A stretch of DNA of 44,271 nt. Origin: a virus. Made by a program: the position numbers and the translations under genes. The DNA lies in the IMG/VR virus record IMGVR_UViG_3300010373_001294, positions 1-44,271 of that record; one strand, given 5' to 3'. Shown here piece by piece: positions 36,202-44,148 of this stretch (positions are counted from its first letter, which is position 1; every line of letters starts with the position of its first letter). The notes under the pieces were generated by a model. It had not been told where the DNA came from. It saw nothing but the letters and a program-made list of their open reading frames with translations, and did not search any database.

Positions 36202-36786
36202 TCATTTCATGGCCTCCATGAGAGCGGTCCAAGGGGCAATGTCCGCCCACTGCATGTTGATGTCGCTGGTTACACTCTTAATGACGGCGATCATGACCTT
36301 CTCGTCGCCCAGGAACCACTCTTGGTGCTTCTTCTTGCCCTTGGTGGTCACGTCTCGGCCCAGACGCACGCGCTCTTTGTAGGTAGGGTCCGGGATGACT
36401 GTTCCTGTCCGTTTCCAAACGCTGAGTAGGGTCTCGGTCCCCGTCTTGCTGTCCATGGCCATGATGTAGCGATAGATGCGGATGGCATCCAGGAGCCAGT
36501 GAATCAGCACCTCAGCCAGCCGATTGCGCCGACAGCGCCAGGACTCGACCAGCACGGAGCCTGGCCATTCCTCCAGTCGTCGGTCAGGCAGACGCTGGGT
36601 ACGGCCAATCTTCCTGTAGCCATTCTTCGCGCCCTTCTCCTTGTACATGTAGATGAAGCCCAGTGTGTCCTGTGTGCTGGGACCGCGCTTGAGGCGGGCC
36701 AGGATCTGTTTCACGATCTTGTCATCGTTGTGAAGCCCAGCGGCAGGGTCAGTCGGATCCAGCGTCAGTGTTAGGGCCTTTGCCAT
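36202..36786 (-). CDS. T5orf172-type GIY-YIG domain protein
   Basis: A 194-aa protein starting at ATG 36786 (an in-frame GTG lies 7 codons upstream). The core reads GFIYMYKEKG ... YRKIGRTQRLPDRRLEEW ... then a helix with AEVLIHWLLDA and, later, EWFLGD. This order is typical of the T5orf172/MUG113 branch of the GIY-YIG superfamily, where the first Tyr pair, the Arg in RRLEEW and the later Glu form the active site. It is distinct from the SLX1-like GIY-YIG at 4010-4579. Its stop lies 9 nt past the giant gene's stop, convergent. DNA-processing nuclease likely, target unknown. Confidence 0.82.
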   Translation of the reverse strand: MAKALTLTLDPTDPAAGLHNDDKIVKQILARLKRGPSTQDTLGFIYMYKEKGAKNGYRKIGRTQRLPDRRLEEWPGSVLVESWRCRRNRLAEVLIHWLLDAIRIYRYIMAMDSKTGTETLLSVWKRTGTVIPDPTYKERVRLGRDVTTKGKKKHQEWFLGDEKVMIAVIKSVTSDINMQWADIAPWTALMEAMK

Positions 36787-36837
36787 GTCCCGGAGACCCT
36801 CTTCCACCTTGAGTTGAATGCCCCGTCTCGAGTGCGA

Positions 36838-36845
36838 AAATTTTA
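36838..36845 (-). promoter_or_regulatory. AAAATTTT box
   Basis: An A/T palindrome 51 nt before the minus-strand ATG at 36786. It overlaps AATAAA (36843-36848, minus strand) at the end of the upstream gene. Confidence 0.5.
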
Positions 36846-36846
36846 T

Positions 36847-37494
36847 TCATTTCGTTTCGTTTCCACCCGGCAGAACAATGCCGAGACTCTTTGCAATGCT
36901 CCGGAACTGAAGGCTCAGAGGCGCCGTTCCCTTTTGATAGCGGCGCCACTCGACATTCATGTACGTGCCCATCGCCTTGCGGATGCGGATGTGTTCGGGA
37001 CTCTTGGTCTTGTCATCAGCCACATGTTCAAGATAGTAGCAGATGTTCTCCCCCGGGACGCTGGCTGAACACACGCCAAAGTGTGTCTTCCATATCAAAT
37101 TCATCGCGCTGAGCTTCTTCACGATGGCGTCCATGTCGTCGCCAATGACAGGAGGAAGGGGAACTCGCACGCCTGACTCGCCATTGCTTGGGGCGAGGCT
37201 GACGGTGAACCAAAAGTTGTCGTTGGTCGTAGGAACAAAGCGGAATTTGGTCAGACGAGTCGCGAGCTCGGCAATGAATTCCTGTTCAGTCAGGCAGGCA
37301 CGCGCTGGCAGTCCACTACAGTCAATGACGCCTCCACTGTCGGCCTCCCTAATCAGGTTCAAGACCTCGACGAGCGCTTCGCAAATGACATCCTCACGGC
37401 GCAGGGCAAAGGCCTTGGCAACTCGCTCCTCTTCTGCTCGCAGCAACTCGGAGGGACTGCTCACGTGTTGAGTGCGGCTGCATGCTTCGGTCAT
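36847..37494 (-). CDS. Unknown 215-aa protein
   Basis: N-terminal helical region (LLRAEEERVAKAFALRRED), then a mixed domain with FWFTVSLAPSNGESGVRVPL and a segment YMNVEWRRYQKG. The stop TGA runs into AATAAA. It is divergent from the gene at 37609 across a 114-bp gap that holds an A/T box. No motif or membrane segment is seen. Confidence 0.7.
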   Translation of the reverse strand: MTEACSRTQHVSSPSELLRAEEERVAKAFALRREDVICEALVEVLNLIREADSGGVIDCSGLPARACLTEQEFIAELATRLTKFRFVPTTNDNFWFTVSLAPSNGESGVRVPLPPVIGDDMDAIVKKLSAMNLIWKTHFGVCSASVPGENICYYLEHVADDKTKSPEHIRIRKAMGTYMNVEWRRYQKGTAPLSLQFRSIAKSLGIVLPGGNETK

Positions 37495-37548
37495 GGTTGA
37501 GAGGGAACACCTCTGGTCTAGGGTGAATCTGGAAGTCCGACAGAGATT

Positions 37549-37558
37549 GAAATTTTTC
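37549..37558. promoter_or_regulatory. GAAATTTTTC box between divergent genes
   Basis: A/T box with G/C arms, 54 nt from the minus ATG at 37494 and 50 nt from the plus ATG at 37609. Confidence 0.5.
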
Positions 37559-37608
37559 GGTCTGTGTGCGCCGGAGATAAATTCTTGCGACAGACAAGGG
37601 GGTGCAAC

Positions 37609-38004
37609 ATGGACAACGACGATGCCAAACGAAAACGCGTGGAGGAACTCAAGACAAGGCTAGAAGCCAATGCTCAACTTGGCAAGGACATCGCCGAGAA
37701 CGTTGCAAGTGCCAAAAACACTCTAGACATCATAGACGCCTTTTACGAGAAGGTCCCGGCCGTTGAAATTGACGAGGAAAGCAACCTGAACCTGAAACGA
37801 GCTCGCAAGACCTTCAGGACAATCATCAAGGACCAAACAGACAATGCCATGATTTTCGAGGCATTGAAGAAGACTTATGAAGCCAAGATCCGCGAAGCAG
37901 AAGGCACACAGCCGACGAAAGTTGGCGATGCTCTGCTCGATGTTGATTCCGTGACCCTGCGCACAGATAACGACGGCGACGACGAACAAGGCAGCACCGG
38001 TTGA
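37609..38004 (+). CDS. Small acidic coiled-coil protein
   Basis: A 131-aa protein, nearly all helical (KRKRVEELKTRLEANAQLGK, IFEALKKTYEAKIREAEG), with a KRKR patch at the N-terminus and an acidic C-terminus (DNDGDDEQG). No motif is recognised. It converges with the gene at 38034 with a 29-bp gap. Confidence 0.65.
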   Translation: MDNDDAKRKRVEELKTRLEANAQLGKDIAENVASAKNTLDIIDAFYEKVPAVEIDEESNLNLKRARKTFRTIIKDQTDNAMIFEALKKTYEAKIREAEGTQPTKVGDALLDVDSVTLRTDNDGDDEQGSTG

Positions 38005-38033
38005 ATGATAAAACGCAATCTAATGGAGCGACT

Positions 38034-38465
38034 TTACTTGTACGTAATCTCCCCGAGCTGCCTCACGAGGTTCATCTTGATACAGACCCCCGCAGCATAT
38101 TGTCCAGGTTTGTAACGTCGCATTTGACGAAGGAGGCTTCGCAGATTCTCTCTGCCCTGTTCGGACACATCAGACGTCGTCGAAACCCATGCGTCCGTGA
38201 CATTGAAGAACTCCTCTCCGCCAGCGTGCCATGCAATCGCCCTATCTTCCTCAGCGTACGTCTTCCGTAGCCATGCCTCAACATCGGGATGCGTCTTTCT
38301 GAACTGCACAAGTTCTGCCTCTGTATAGCGCCCGGCCAGAACGCGCTTCTGAGTGGGAGCCGACCGACGACGCGGGGGCGTGGGGGCTAAACTGGGAAAG
38401 TCGTAGAAGAAGTCCCCTGCCTGTTTCCCCGAGTCTTGTCCCGAGTAATGCCCCCATCTGGACAT
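38034..38465 (-). CDS. Unknown 143-aa protein
   Basis: The N-terminal 50 residues are Pro/Arg/Ser-rich (PPRRRSAPTQKR), then a helical domain (LVQFRKTHPDVEAWLRKTY, LRSLLRQMRRYKPG). No A/T box is seen directly upstream. Bases 38466-38579 up to the fibre gene hold no coding frame. Confidence 0.6.
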   Translation of the reverse strand: MSRWGHYSGQDSGKQAGDFFYDFPSLAPTPPRRRSAPTQKRVLAGRYTEAELVQFRKTHPDVEAWLRKTYAEEDRAIAWHAGGEEFFNVTDAWVSTTSDVSEQGRENLRSLLRQMRRYKPGQYAAGVCIKMNLVRQLGEITYK

Positions 38466-38579
38466 CTGACGGACGTTTCTCCGTCAGGACATGCGTTGTC
38501 CTCTTTCAATCAAACTGCATGGTCCACATATTACTCCGCTGCGCTTCTTCTACATGCATGAACTTAGGCCCCCTACACC

Positions 38580-40526
38580 ATGTCCAACGCGCCTCCTGAA
38601 TGGGCCAATAGTCCTGCAGCCCTTGCAGATGCCCAGCGTCTGGCCGAACAGCGAGCTGCCTCCGAAGCTGTGCGACTCCAGCAGACGGGTCCCCAGAACC
38701 TGGGCAGTCCCTTTGTGACCGCGGCAGCCAGCATCTTTGTCATTGCAGTTCTGGCCTTTCTGACCGTGGTCATGATCGCGGCCGTTGCCGGACTCCCCTA
38801 CCTGAACGCGGACACGAGCCTTGCGGATCGAGACTGGGTCCATGCCAACTGTGCCACGTGCCAGGGTGCCAAGGGAAACAAAGGAAGTGACGGCGAGACA
38901 GGGGCAAAAGGAGATGCGGGACTGGCCGGTATCAAGGGCAACAAGGGTGACACTGGACAGAACGCCGTCTGCCAGCCGAACCCCGATTTCCCCTGCGCCA
39001 AGGGACAGAAAGGAGAGATTGGAAACAAGGGCGACAGGGGAAACACCGGAACAGGCACCCAAGGGATCAAGGGAGAGCCTGGAGGCGACGGTCCTTCAGG
39101 TGCCACGGGTCCGTCGGGACCGGACGGTGCAAAGGGTGAACAAGGCATCCAAGGCATCCAGGGGAACAAGGGAGACGAGGGCCCTCCATTTTCGGGGAAC
39201 ACGACTTTGGAGAACGTGAACATCACCGGCATCGTGGATTGCATTGTACCCATTGGCCAGTCATGCCTGGGTCCAGGAGGTTGTTTCAACTTCACGCTCT
39301 GCAACATTACGGCAGAGGGCATCAATGTCTTTGGCGTGACGCAGGCCCCCTTTCTCAAGGTGGGCGAGTTCAACTCCACGTTCCCCGCCTCGTTCCAGGT
39401 CGGAGATGTGGGGTCACCCTATTCGACTGCCGTATTCGGTCGACGGTTTGGGGTCACACCTCCCGCATATCAGATTGCACTGTTCCAGACCTACGCGGCC
39501 AATGTACTCATCGAGTCGGCCCAGTTTCTTACGCTGCGGTCCATCTTTGATCTCAACGTAATCAGCGAGACGGGCGCGGTCAACTTTGTCTCGCAGTCGG
39601 GGAGCATGACGTTCAACTCGGTCACGGACATGTACTTTATCCAGGCAGGTCTGACCAATGTGATCAAGTTCACCCCGGCCCGCTATTTCAACGTGTCCAC
39701 CACCTACGTGGACTTCTCAGTGGCCACCATTGGGAACAGCATCCCCACACAGCCGGTGCGTTTCCAGGACAGCGACGGAGTGAGCTTCAACAACACCTTT
39801 CTTTTCAACGGGGGCAATGAGACCCAACCCCTCGACTGCGGCATCTACGGGGCCCTCATCCTCAATGACAACGTGGTCATCAATGGGAACCTGACCATTC
39901 GAGGCCTGCTCTATCACTCGGACAACTACCAGAGCTGCGACCCTCCCATGACCACAACGCCTTCTGATCGGCGAGTCAAGCACAACGTGCAGGATGCAGA
40001 CACGGCCGAATCCTACGAGCGTATCACCAAGAAGATGCCCGTCAAACGGTTCCACTACACGGACGAGTTCCTCAAGAGTCCGGGACGTCCACCTCACCTC
40101 ACCAACACGAGCTATGTGGGCGTGGTGGCCCAGGAGGTGGCCCACGACTTTGATTACCTGGTGAGCAAGGGCAAGGCCAAGATTGGGTCCATGCATCTGC
40201 CGGACATGCATCACATCCATCCAGAGTTGCTGTATGGAGAGTTGGTCGCCACCCTGCAGCATGTGCGGAAGCTCCATGAGAAGCTGGCGAGTCGGGTCGA
40301 TCATCTGGAATTCAAGGCTCGGAGACTTGCTCAGCGAGCGGCAAACGAAGGGGAAGAGATCTTGGACGCAACCATGGAAACAGGTCGCCAGGCCCTTCGT
40401 CAACTGGGGAAGAAGGTCGAAGAAGGCCGGGAGGTCACCCACGCAATCGATGCCCAGGTGCACAAGGCCATCTCGTTCCTTCACTCACGCCTCGAGCGTC
40501 TGGAAAGGGCAGTAACGGGAGACTAA
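38580..40526 (+). CDS. Membrane-anchored collagen-like fibre with S74 chaperone tail
   Basis: A 648-aa protein. Residues 1-44 are Ala/Gln-rich, 46-74 form one TM segment (FVIAVLAFLTVVMIAAVAG), about 94-205 are Gly-X-Y collagen triplets (GDKGNKG-like, with a Cys-containing break), 206-455 are strand-rich and Asn/Thr/Phe-rich, and from about 462 the sequence SDRRVKHNV begins an intramolecular chaperone auto-processing (peptidase S74) domain, followed by PVKRFHYTDE, VGVVAQEV and a C-terminal coiled coil. S74 domains trimerise and cleave themselves before the Asp of Ser-Asp in phage tail spikes and other fibres. Here the orientation implies a type II membrane protein carrying a trimeric external fibre, a likely attachment spike. 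Confidence 0.87.
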   Translation: MSNAPPEWANSPAALADAQRLAEQRAASEAVRLQQTGPQNLGSPFVTAAASIFVIAVLAFLTVVMIAAVAGLPYLNADTSLADRDWVHANCATCQGAKGNKGSDGETGAKGDAGLAGIKGNKGDTGQNAVCQPNPDFPCAKGQKGEIGNKGDRGNTGTGTQGIKGEPGGDGPSGATGPSGPDGAKGEQGIQGIQGNKGDEGPPFSGNTTLENVNITGIVDCIVPIGQSCLGPGGCFNFTLCNITAEGINVFGVTQAPFLKVGEFNSTFPASFQVGDVGSPYSTAVFGRRFGVTPPAYQIALFQTYAANVLIESAQFLTLRSIFDLNVISETGAVNFVSQSGSMTFNSVTDMYFIQAGLTNVIKFTPARYFNVSTTYVDFSVATIGNSIPTQPVRFQDSDGVSFNNTFLFNGGNETQPLDCGIYGALILNDNVVINGNLTIRGLLYHSDNYQSCDPPMTTTPSDRRVKHNVQDADTAESYERITKKMPVKRFHYTDEFLKSPGRPPHLTNTSYVGVVAQEVAHDFDYLVSKGKAKIGSMHLPDMHHIHPELLYGELVATLQHVRKLHEKLASRVDHLEFKARRLAQRAANEGEEILDATMETGRQALRQLGKKVEEGREVTHAIDAQVHKAISFLHSRLERLERAVTGD

Positions 40527-40661
40527 TCACTGCCCACGGTTTGCAAAAGAGAAAACACCCCCGATTGGGCACAAGACACCGCGGTACTTCATTGAGAAAG
40601 CGAGAGGAAGTCTGCATGCCCTCGCGGTGAATAAACCGCACAGACATCCCTCTCCGCGACC

Positions 40662-41459
40662 ATGGGCTACCAGGGAGGCCCAGGGACGACCAAGACCATC
40701 TTCACGCTGACCTACTTTATGTGGTATGTCAGCGTGGTCCAGCTCGTGATCGCCACTCTCTACTTCTGGTACTTTCCCTGGACGCGCATGTTTCAGTACA
40801 CATTCTTTGCCTCGCCAGCCACGTACGGGGTCCTGACGTCGAGTCGCTTCAACCTTCAGTGGTGGGTCTTCTCGCTGACCGCGCTGCTGATCCCTGTCCT
40901 CTGGTTCATCGGATGGATGAACAATCACTACCTGTCGCGGGGGACCAAGATTGCCTGGCTGACCATGTGCAGCGTTGAGTTGGCCCTGTGGTTGCTCACC
41001 TTTGGGATTAGCATCTGGTGGCTGTCGGATCGCAATAATCCGGATTTCCCCGACAACCCCGCCAATTCCTACAAAGCGTGCTGTACGCCCGAGTTCTACA
41101 ACACGGTGGGGTCTTGTCCCAACTTTGGGGCGCCGATGCCGGAATGCAATCCGGGCATCAATCTGAGCGAATTGGGGACAACCTGGGACTTTATCTTCTT
41201 CTTCGGGGTCACTTTCGCCATGTGCATCATCTACATCCTCTACCTGTACCTGTCGCCCCAGATTATGTGGGAGACCGATGGGCTTGCACAGTACGGCGAC
41301 CCAGAGTCGACTCTGCCTCAGTTCCGAGATCTCTGGAGCAGGACATCTGGAGGCCCCGTAGATGCAACCCCGGCCACAACCAACAGCAAAATATCCTTGC
41401 TAACGAACAGTGCGGCTTCTCGGGATCTGGTCCGGGCAAGGGAAATAAAAAAATTCTGA
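40662..41459 (+). CDS. Four-TM protein with Cys-rich loop
   Basis: A 265-aa protein with TM segments near residues 15-45 (VQLVIATLYFWYF), 65-85, 100-122 and 185-210 (FIFFFGVTFAMCIIYILYLY). Between TM3 and TM4 lies a loop with SYKACCTPEFY and SCPNFGAPMPECNPG, resembling a small disulfide-bonded extracellular domain. The cytosolic tail is Ser/Thr-rich. AATAAA precedes its stop by a few bases. The upstream region (40527-40661) holds an AATAAA at 40630-40635 that may end the fibre transcript. Virion membrane protein likely. Confidence 0.72.
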   Translation: MGYQGGPGTTKTIFTLTYFMWYVSVVQLVIATLYFWYFPWTRMFQYTFFASPATYGVLTSSRFNLQWWVFSLTALLIPVLWFIGWMNNHYLSRGTKIAWLTMCSVELALWLLTFGISIWWLSDRNNPDFPDNPANSYKACCTPEFYNTVGSCPNFGAPMPECNPGINLSELGTTWDFIFFFGVTFAMCIIYILYLYLSPQIMWETDGLAQYGDPESTLPQFRDLWSRTSGGPVDATPATTNSKISLLTNSAASRDLVRAREIKKF

Positions 41460-41493
41460 CCGACTGGGAAGAGAGGGGCAAACAAGGGTCGAC

Positions 41494-42033
41494 ATGGCCA
41501 CAAAGTTTGGCAATGCGTTTGACGGCGCGGCGTCTCCTGGAACGGTACGTCGAGCGGAGACTCGGTTACACAAAGACGTGGACGAGCGGAGGGTCACCTT
41601 CCCCTCTTGGATCCTCCCCGCTGTCCTCTGTACAGTCTTTGCCTACGCGATCTATTCGTGGGGCTGGTGCCGATTCATCCCCTTTGGCCCATGCTACCTG
41701 GAGCCGGACATGCCCAACGACACCTTCGTACAATACATGCTCGGCTCCTTCACGAGCCAGGTCGATGTCATCATCAACGCGGTCTTTACACTCATCTTTG
41801 ATGCCACTGGGGACTGTGTTACCCGCGGGGGCAGACTCTTTGAATCCACACTATGGCCCATGGCCTGTGATCTGAGCGTCCTGGCTGTCATACTCTGCAT
41901 CGGCACAGTGCTCATGGCCGTCATTGTCATCGTACTGTACACTCTACTTCTGGTCTGCGTGGTGGGACCGGGGCCCCTCGTCGAGAAGGTGCGCGCGAAC
42001 ACGACACCCAAGGACGACAAGGCGACAGAATAA
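41494..42033 (+). CDS. Two-TM membrane protein
   Basis: A 179-aa protein. A polar, basic N-terminus is followed by TM1 (WILPAVLCTVFAYAIYSW), a Cys-containing lumenal segment with NDTF (a possible N-glycosylation site) and TM2 (VLMAVIVIVLYTLLLVCVV), then a Lys-rich tail. It follows the four-TM protein gene by 34 nt. Stop TAA lies in AATAAA (42029-42034). No family is recognised. Confidence 0.7.
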   Translation: MATKFGNAFDGAASPGTVRRAETRLHKDVDERRVTFPSWILPAVLCTVFAYAIYSWGWCRFIPFGPCYLEPDMPNDTFVQYMLGSFTSQVDVIINAVFTLIFDATGDCVTRGGRLFESTLWPMACDLSVLAVILCIGTVLMAVIVIVLYTLLLVCVVGPGPLVEKVRANTTPKDDKATE

Positions 42034-42034
42034 A
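42029..42034 (+). terminator. AATAAA overlapping stop codon
   Basis: Contains the TAA stop (42031-42033) of the two-TM gene. Confidence 0.5.
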
Positions 42035-42048
42035 CCCCAATGCTCTTT

Positions 42049-42834
42049 TCACTGGAGAATGTGTCCTTGTCCGATGGGTGCCACCGGGTAAGCACTTCTA
42101 CGTTCTTGACGAACCCGGCTACGAGTGGACAGACCAATGAAACGACTTGGAAAACTGTCAGGCTCCACTCTGACACCTCGTTCGGGATAAGGGACGCTCT
42201 CAAGGTCTGCCATCATGCCGGGGACGTGGTGTTCCATCTTGTGAGTCCACCAACCTGCCGTGATCAGTATGCAAACTGCCCATCGCTCCCAACCACTGGC
42301 CATGGCCACAATCAGCAAGGCGCACAATGTTTCCACAATGGGGGCCAGGGTCATGAACCATCTCAGTTTGCGAATGCGTGCCCTGGCGGTCTCGTAGTCG
42401 ATCACGTTCTTCTGATGCGCAGCCTCGGCCATGGCCTGTTCGGTTTGCAACACTTCCAACGGTGGTCGCGTTCGGGCTGGCTCCAGGGCAAGACCAAGGA
42501 TGCGCTCGCGGTTTTCGGCAAAGAGTTGGCGATACCTCTCTTCCCCATACATTAGACGGCAAGCGAGTTCCATTGAGGGACTAGCCGATGTGCTCTCAAT
42601 GGTACCCCGGCACAGCGGGCATGTGGCGTCATGGGACTCGTGCTGGAACAGTTGAAGCCAACACAGTTCGCAAACAAAGTGCCCACAGGGATTGAGCTGG
42701 CGTGGTCCAATCGGAACAGCCTGGCATACGGGACAGTTCTCGACGGTCGGAGATGCGGCGGGGGCAGGAGGAGGAGGAGGCTGGGATGTAACTGGGGTCG
42801 CGGTGCACGTGACATGGATATCTGGCCCATCCAT
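42049..42834 (-). CDS. Membrane-anchored RING-finger protein
   Basis: A 261-aa protein starting at ATG 42834. A Pro-rich stretch (residues 19-29) precedes a C3HC4 RING finger at 34-75: CPVC, CGHFVCELC and CPLC with one His ligand, in standard spacing. Two hydrophobic segments follow near residues 160-200 (LAPIVETLCALLIVA, AVCILITAGWW). RING proteins with TM anchors are usually E3 ubiquitin ligases, and viruses use them to degrade host restriction factors or receptors. The specific target cannot be inferred. It is divergent from the gene at 42876 with a 41-bp gap. Confidence 0.85.
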   Translation of the reverse strand: MDGPDIHVTCTATPVTSQPPPPPAPAASPTVENCPVCQAVPIGPRQLNPCGHFVCELCWLQLFQHESHDATCPLCRGTIESTSASPSMELACRLMYGEERYRQLFAENRERILGLALEPARTRPPLEVLQTEQAMAEAAHQKNVIDYETARARIRKLRWFMTLAPIVETLCALLIVAMASGWERWAVCILITAGWWTHKMEHHVPGMMADLESVPYPERGVRVEPDSFPSRFIGLSTRSRVRQERRSAYPVAPIGQGHILQ

Positions 42835-42875
42835 TGTGTCTCGGAGCAAAGGTTCAACACCGCCTTTGCCGACGA

Positions 42876-44093
42876 ATGGAAACTTCGACCACAGAAGCGA
42901 GGTGTGAACTTGAGCGGTTCGCAAGGCTCTGGGGACTGGACAGGCTGGCCCGAACCACGGATGATGATCGTCTGGGCAACGAGGAACTGCTCAGGATGTA
43001 CCTCGTGTGTTCCGTGCTCTTCGTGCGCTGGTCCCTCGTGTACAAGGCCATGCCCGAACTATCTATGAGCCTGGATCAGCTCCTTCAGGCCTCGCGCAAG
43101 GCTGGCCATTCCGCCGATGTGTCAGAGTTCTTTCGCTCACGCCAGCCCCCGGTCGTTGCTCAACTATTCTGTGGGGCGACCTTCCGAGACGCCGCCAAGC
43201 AGACCACACTCTACCAGGAACTGCACGCCGTCATGGAGCATGCTTGTATGTACTCGGAGTCGCTAGAGGTGCTGGCCTTTCATCTGGTCGGAGCACCCAA
43301 CCTGGTGGCCGTTGTTGAAGACCCACAGGCCCCCTTTGTTCTCTCTCGTATTCCCTCTGCCCACCGCGAAACTCTCGTCGAGAATCTGCGTCGCCTCCAT
43401 GCCAAGTGGGCAGGCAACAACGCCGACCAGGTCAGCAGCGAGACGGCCACCATGATTGCAGCCTGTGACTACCCCGTCCTGGCTCAGATGGAACCCCACC
43501 ACATCCTGTGTGACATGCACAGACGGAAGACTACGGGGGCGGGATCCACGTCCGTCAAGGCCAAGTCCTCGGCATCGACTCGGCTGGTCGGGGTGAAGAC
43601 CCACGCAACCCTGCCCTGGACCTCTGAATGCGAGCGTCTTTGGGCCGAGGATCCTCGCTTCAGACGCTACAAACAGAGCAAGGGATGGCAGGCCTTTTAT
43701 CCATCCCGGGACGCGGTCTTGGCCTATCTCAATGATATGACCGCCGGCGAGACCAACGTTGTCAAGGACTGCAAGGGAATGGACAGCGCAGAGGTGGTGC
43801 AACTCGCCAATCGTCTCGCTCCCTACGTGGAGGCCAGCATCTTTGTCCAGACCCCGCAAGGCAAGGACTTCCTCCGGGCCATGTCAGCCACAGCCACGCT
43901 CCAACAGATTGGCAGCTGGTCGACACTAGATGTCGCACGACGCATGATCGTGGCTCATCACCCCGATTGGCAGGCCCACTATTCCTACGCATGGAACCTG
44001 GACCGCACAACCAGTACCGAGATCGCCGCATACCGCGAGCAATGGCCCCATCTGCCCTTGGGACTCCTTGCGGAACACAAGGAGACGGAATGA
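42876..44093 (+). CDS. Unknown 405-aa protein at right end
   Basis: Predominantly helical throughout (LRMYLVCSVLFVRWSLV, LSMSLDQLLQASRKAG, LHAVMEHACMYSESLEVLAF). The middle has a Lys/Ser/Thr-rich linker (TTGAGSTSVKAKSSAST). The C-terminal part contains PRFRRYKQSKGWQAFYPSRD. No catalytic motif is visible. It ends 55 nt before the right inverted repeat; an AAAATTTT box (44145-44152) overlaps the repeat boundary. Replication initiators are often placed next to terminal repeats, but nothing in the sequence supports that role specifically. Confidence 0.7.
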   Translation: METSTTEARCELERFARLWGLDRLARTTDDDRLGNEELLRMYLVCSVLFVRWSLVYKAMPELSMSLDQLLQASRKAGHSADVSEFFRSRQPPVVAQLFCGATFRDAAKQTTLYQELHAVMEHACMYSESLEVLAFHLVGAPNLVAVVEDPQAPFVLSRIPSAHRETLVENLRRLHAKWAGNNADQVSSETATMIAACDYPVLAQMEPHHILCDMHRRKTTGAGSTSVKAKSSASTRLVGVKTHATLPWTSECERLWAEDPRFRRYKQSKGWQAFYPSRDAVLAYLNDMTAGETNVVKDCKGMDSAEVVQLANRLAPYVEASIFVQTPQGKDFLRAMSATATLQQIGSWSTLDVARRMIVAHHPDWQAHYSYAWNLDRTTSTEIAAYREQWPHLPLGLLAEHKETE

Positions 44094-44148
44094 CCACTTG
44101 GGTCCTTTTGACTGGAGGAATTCTCTCATGAAAGTTCCCTCGATAAAA

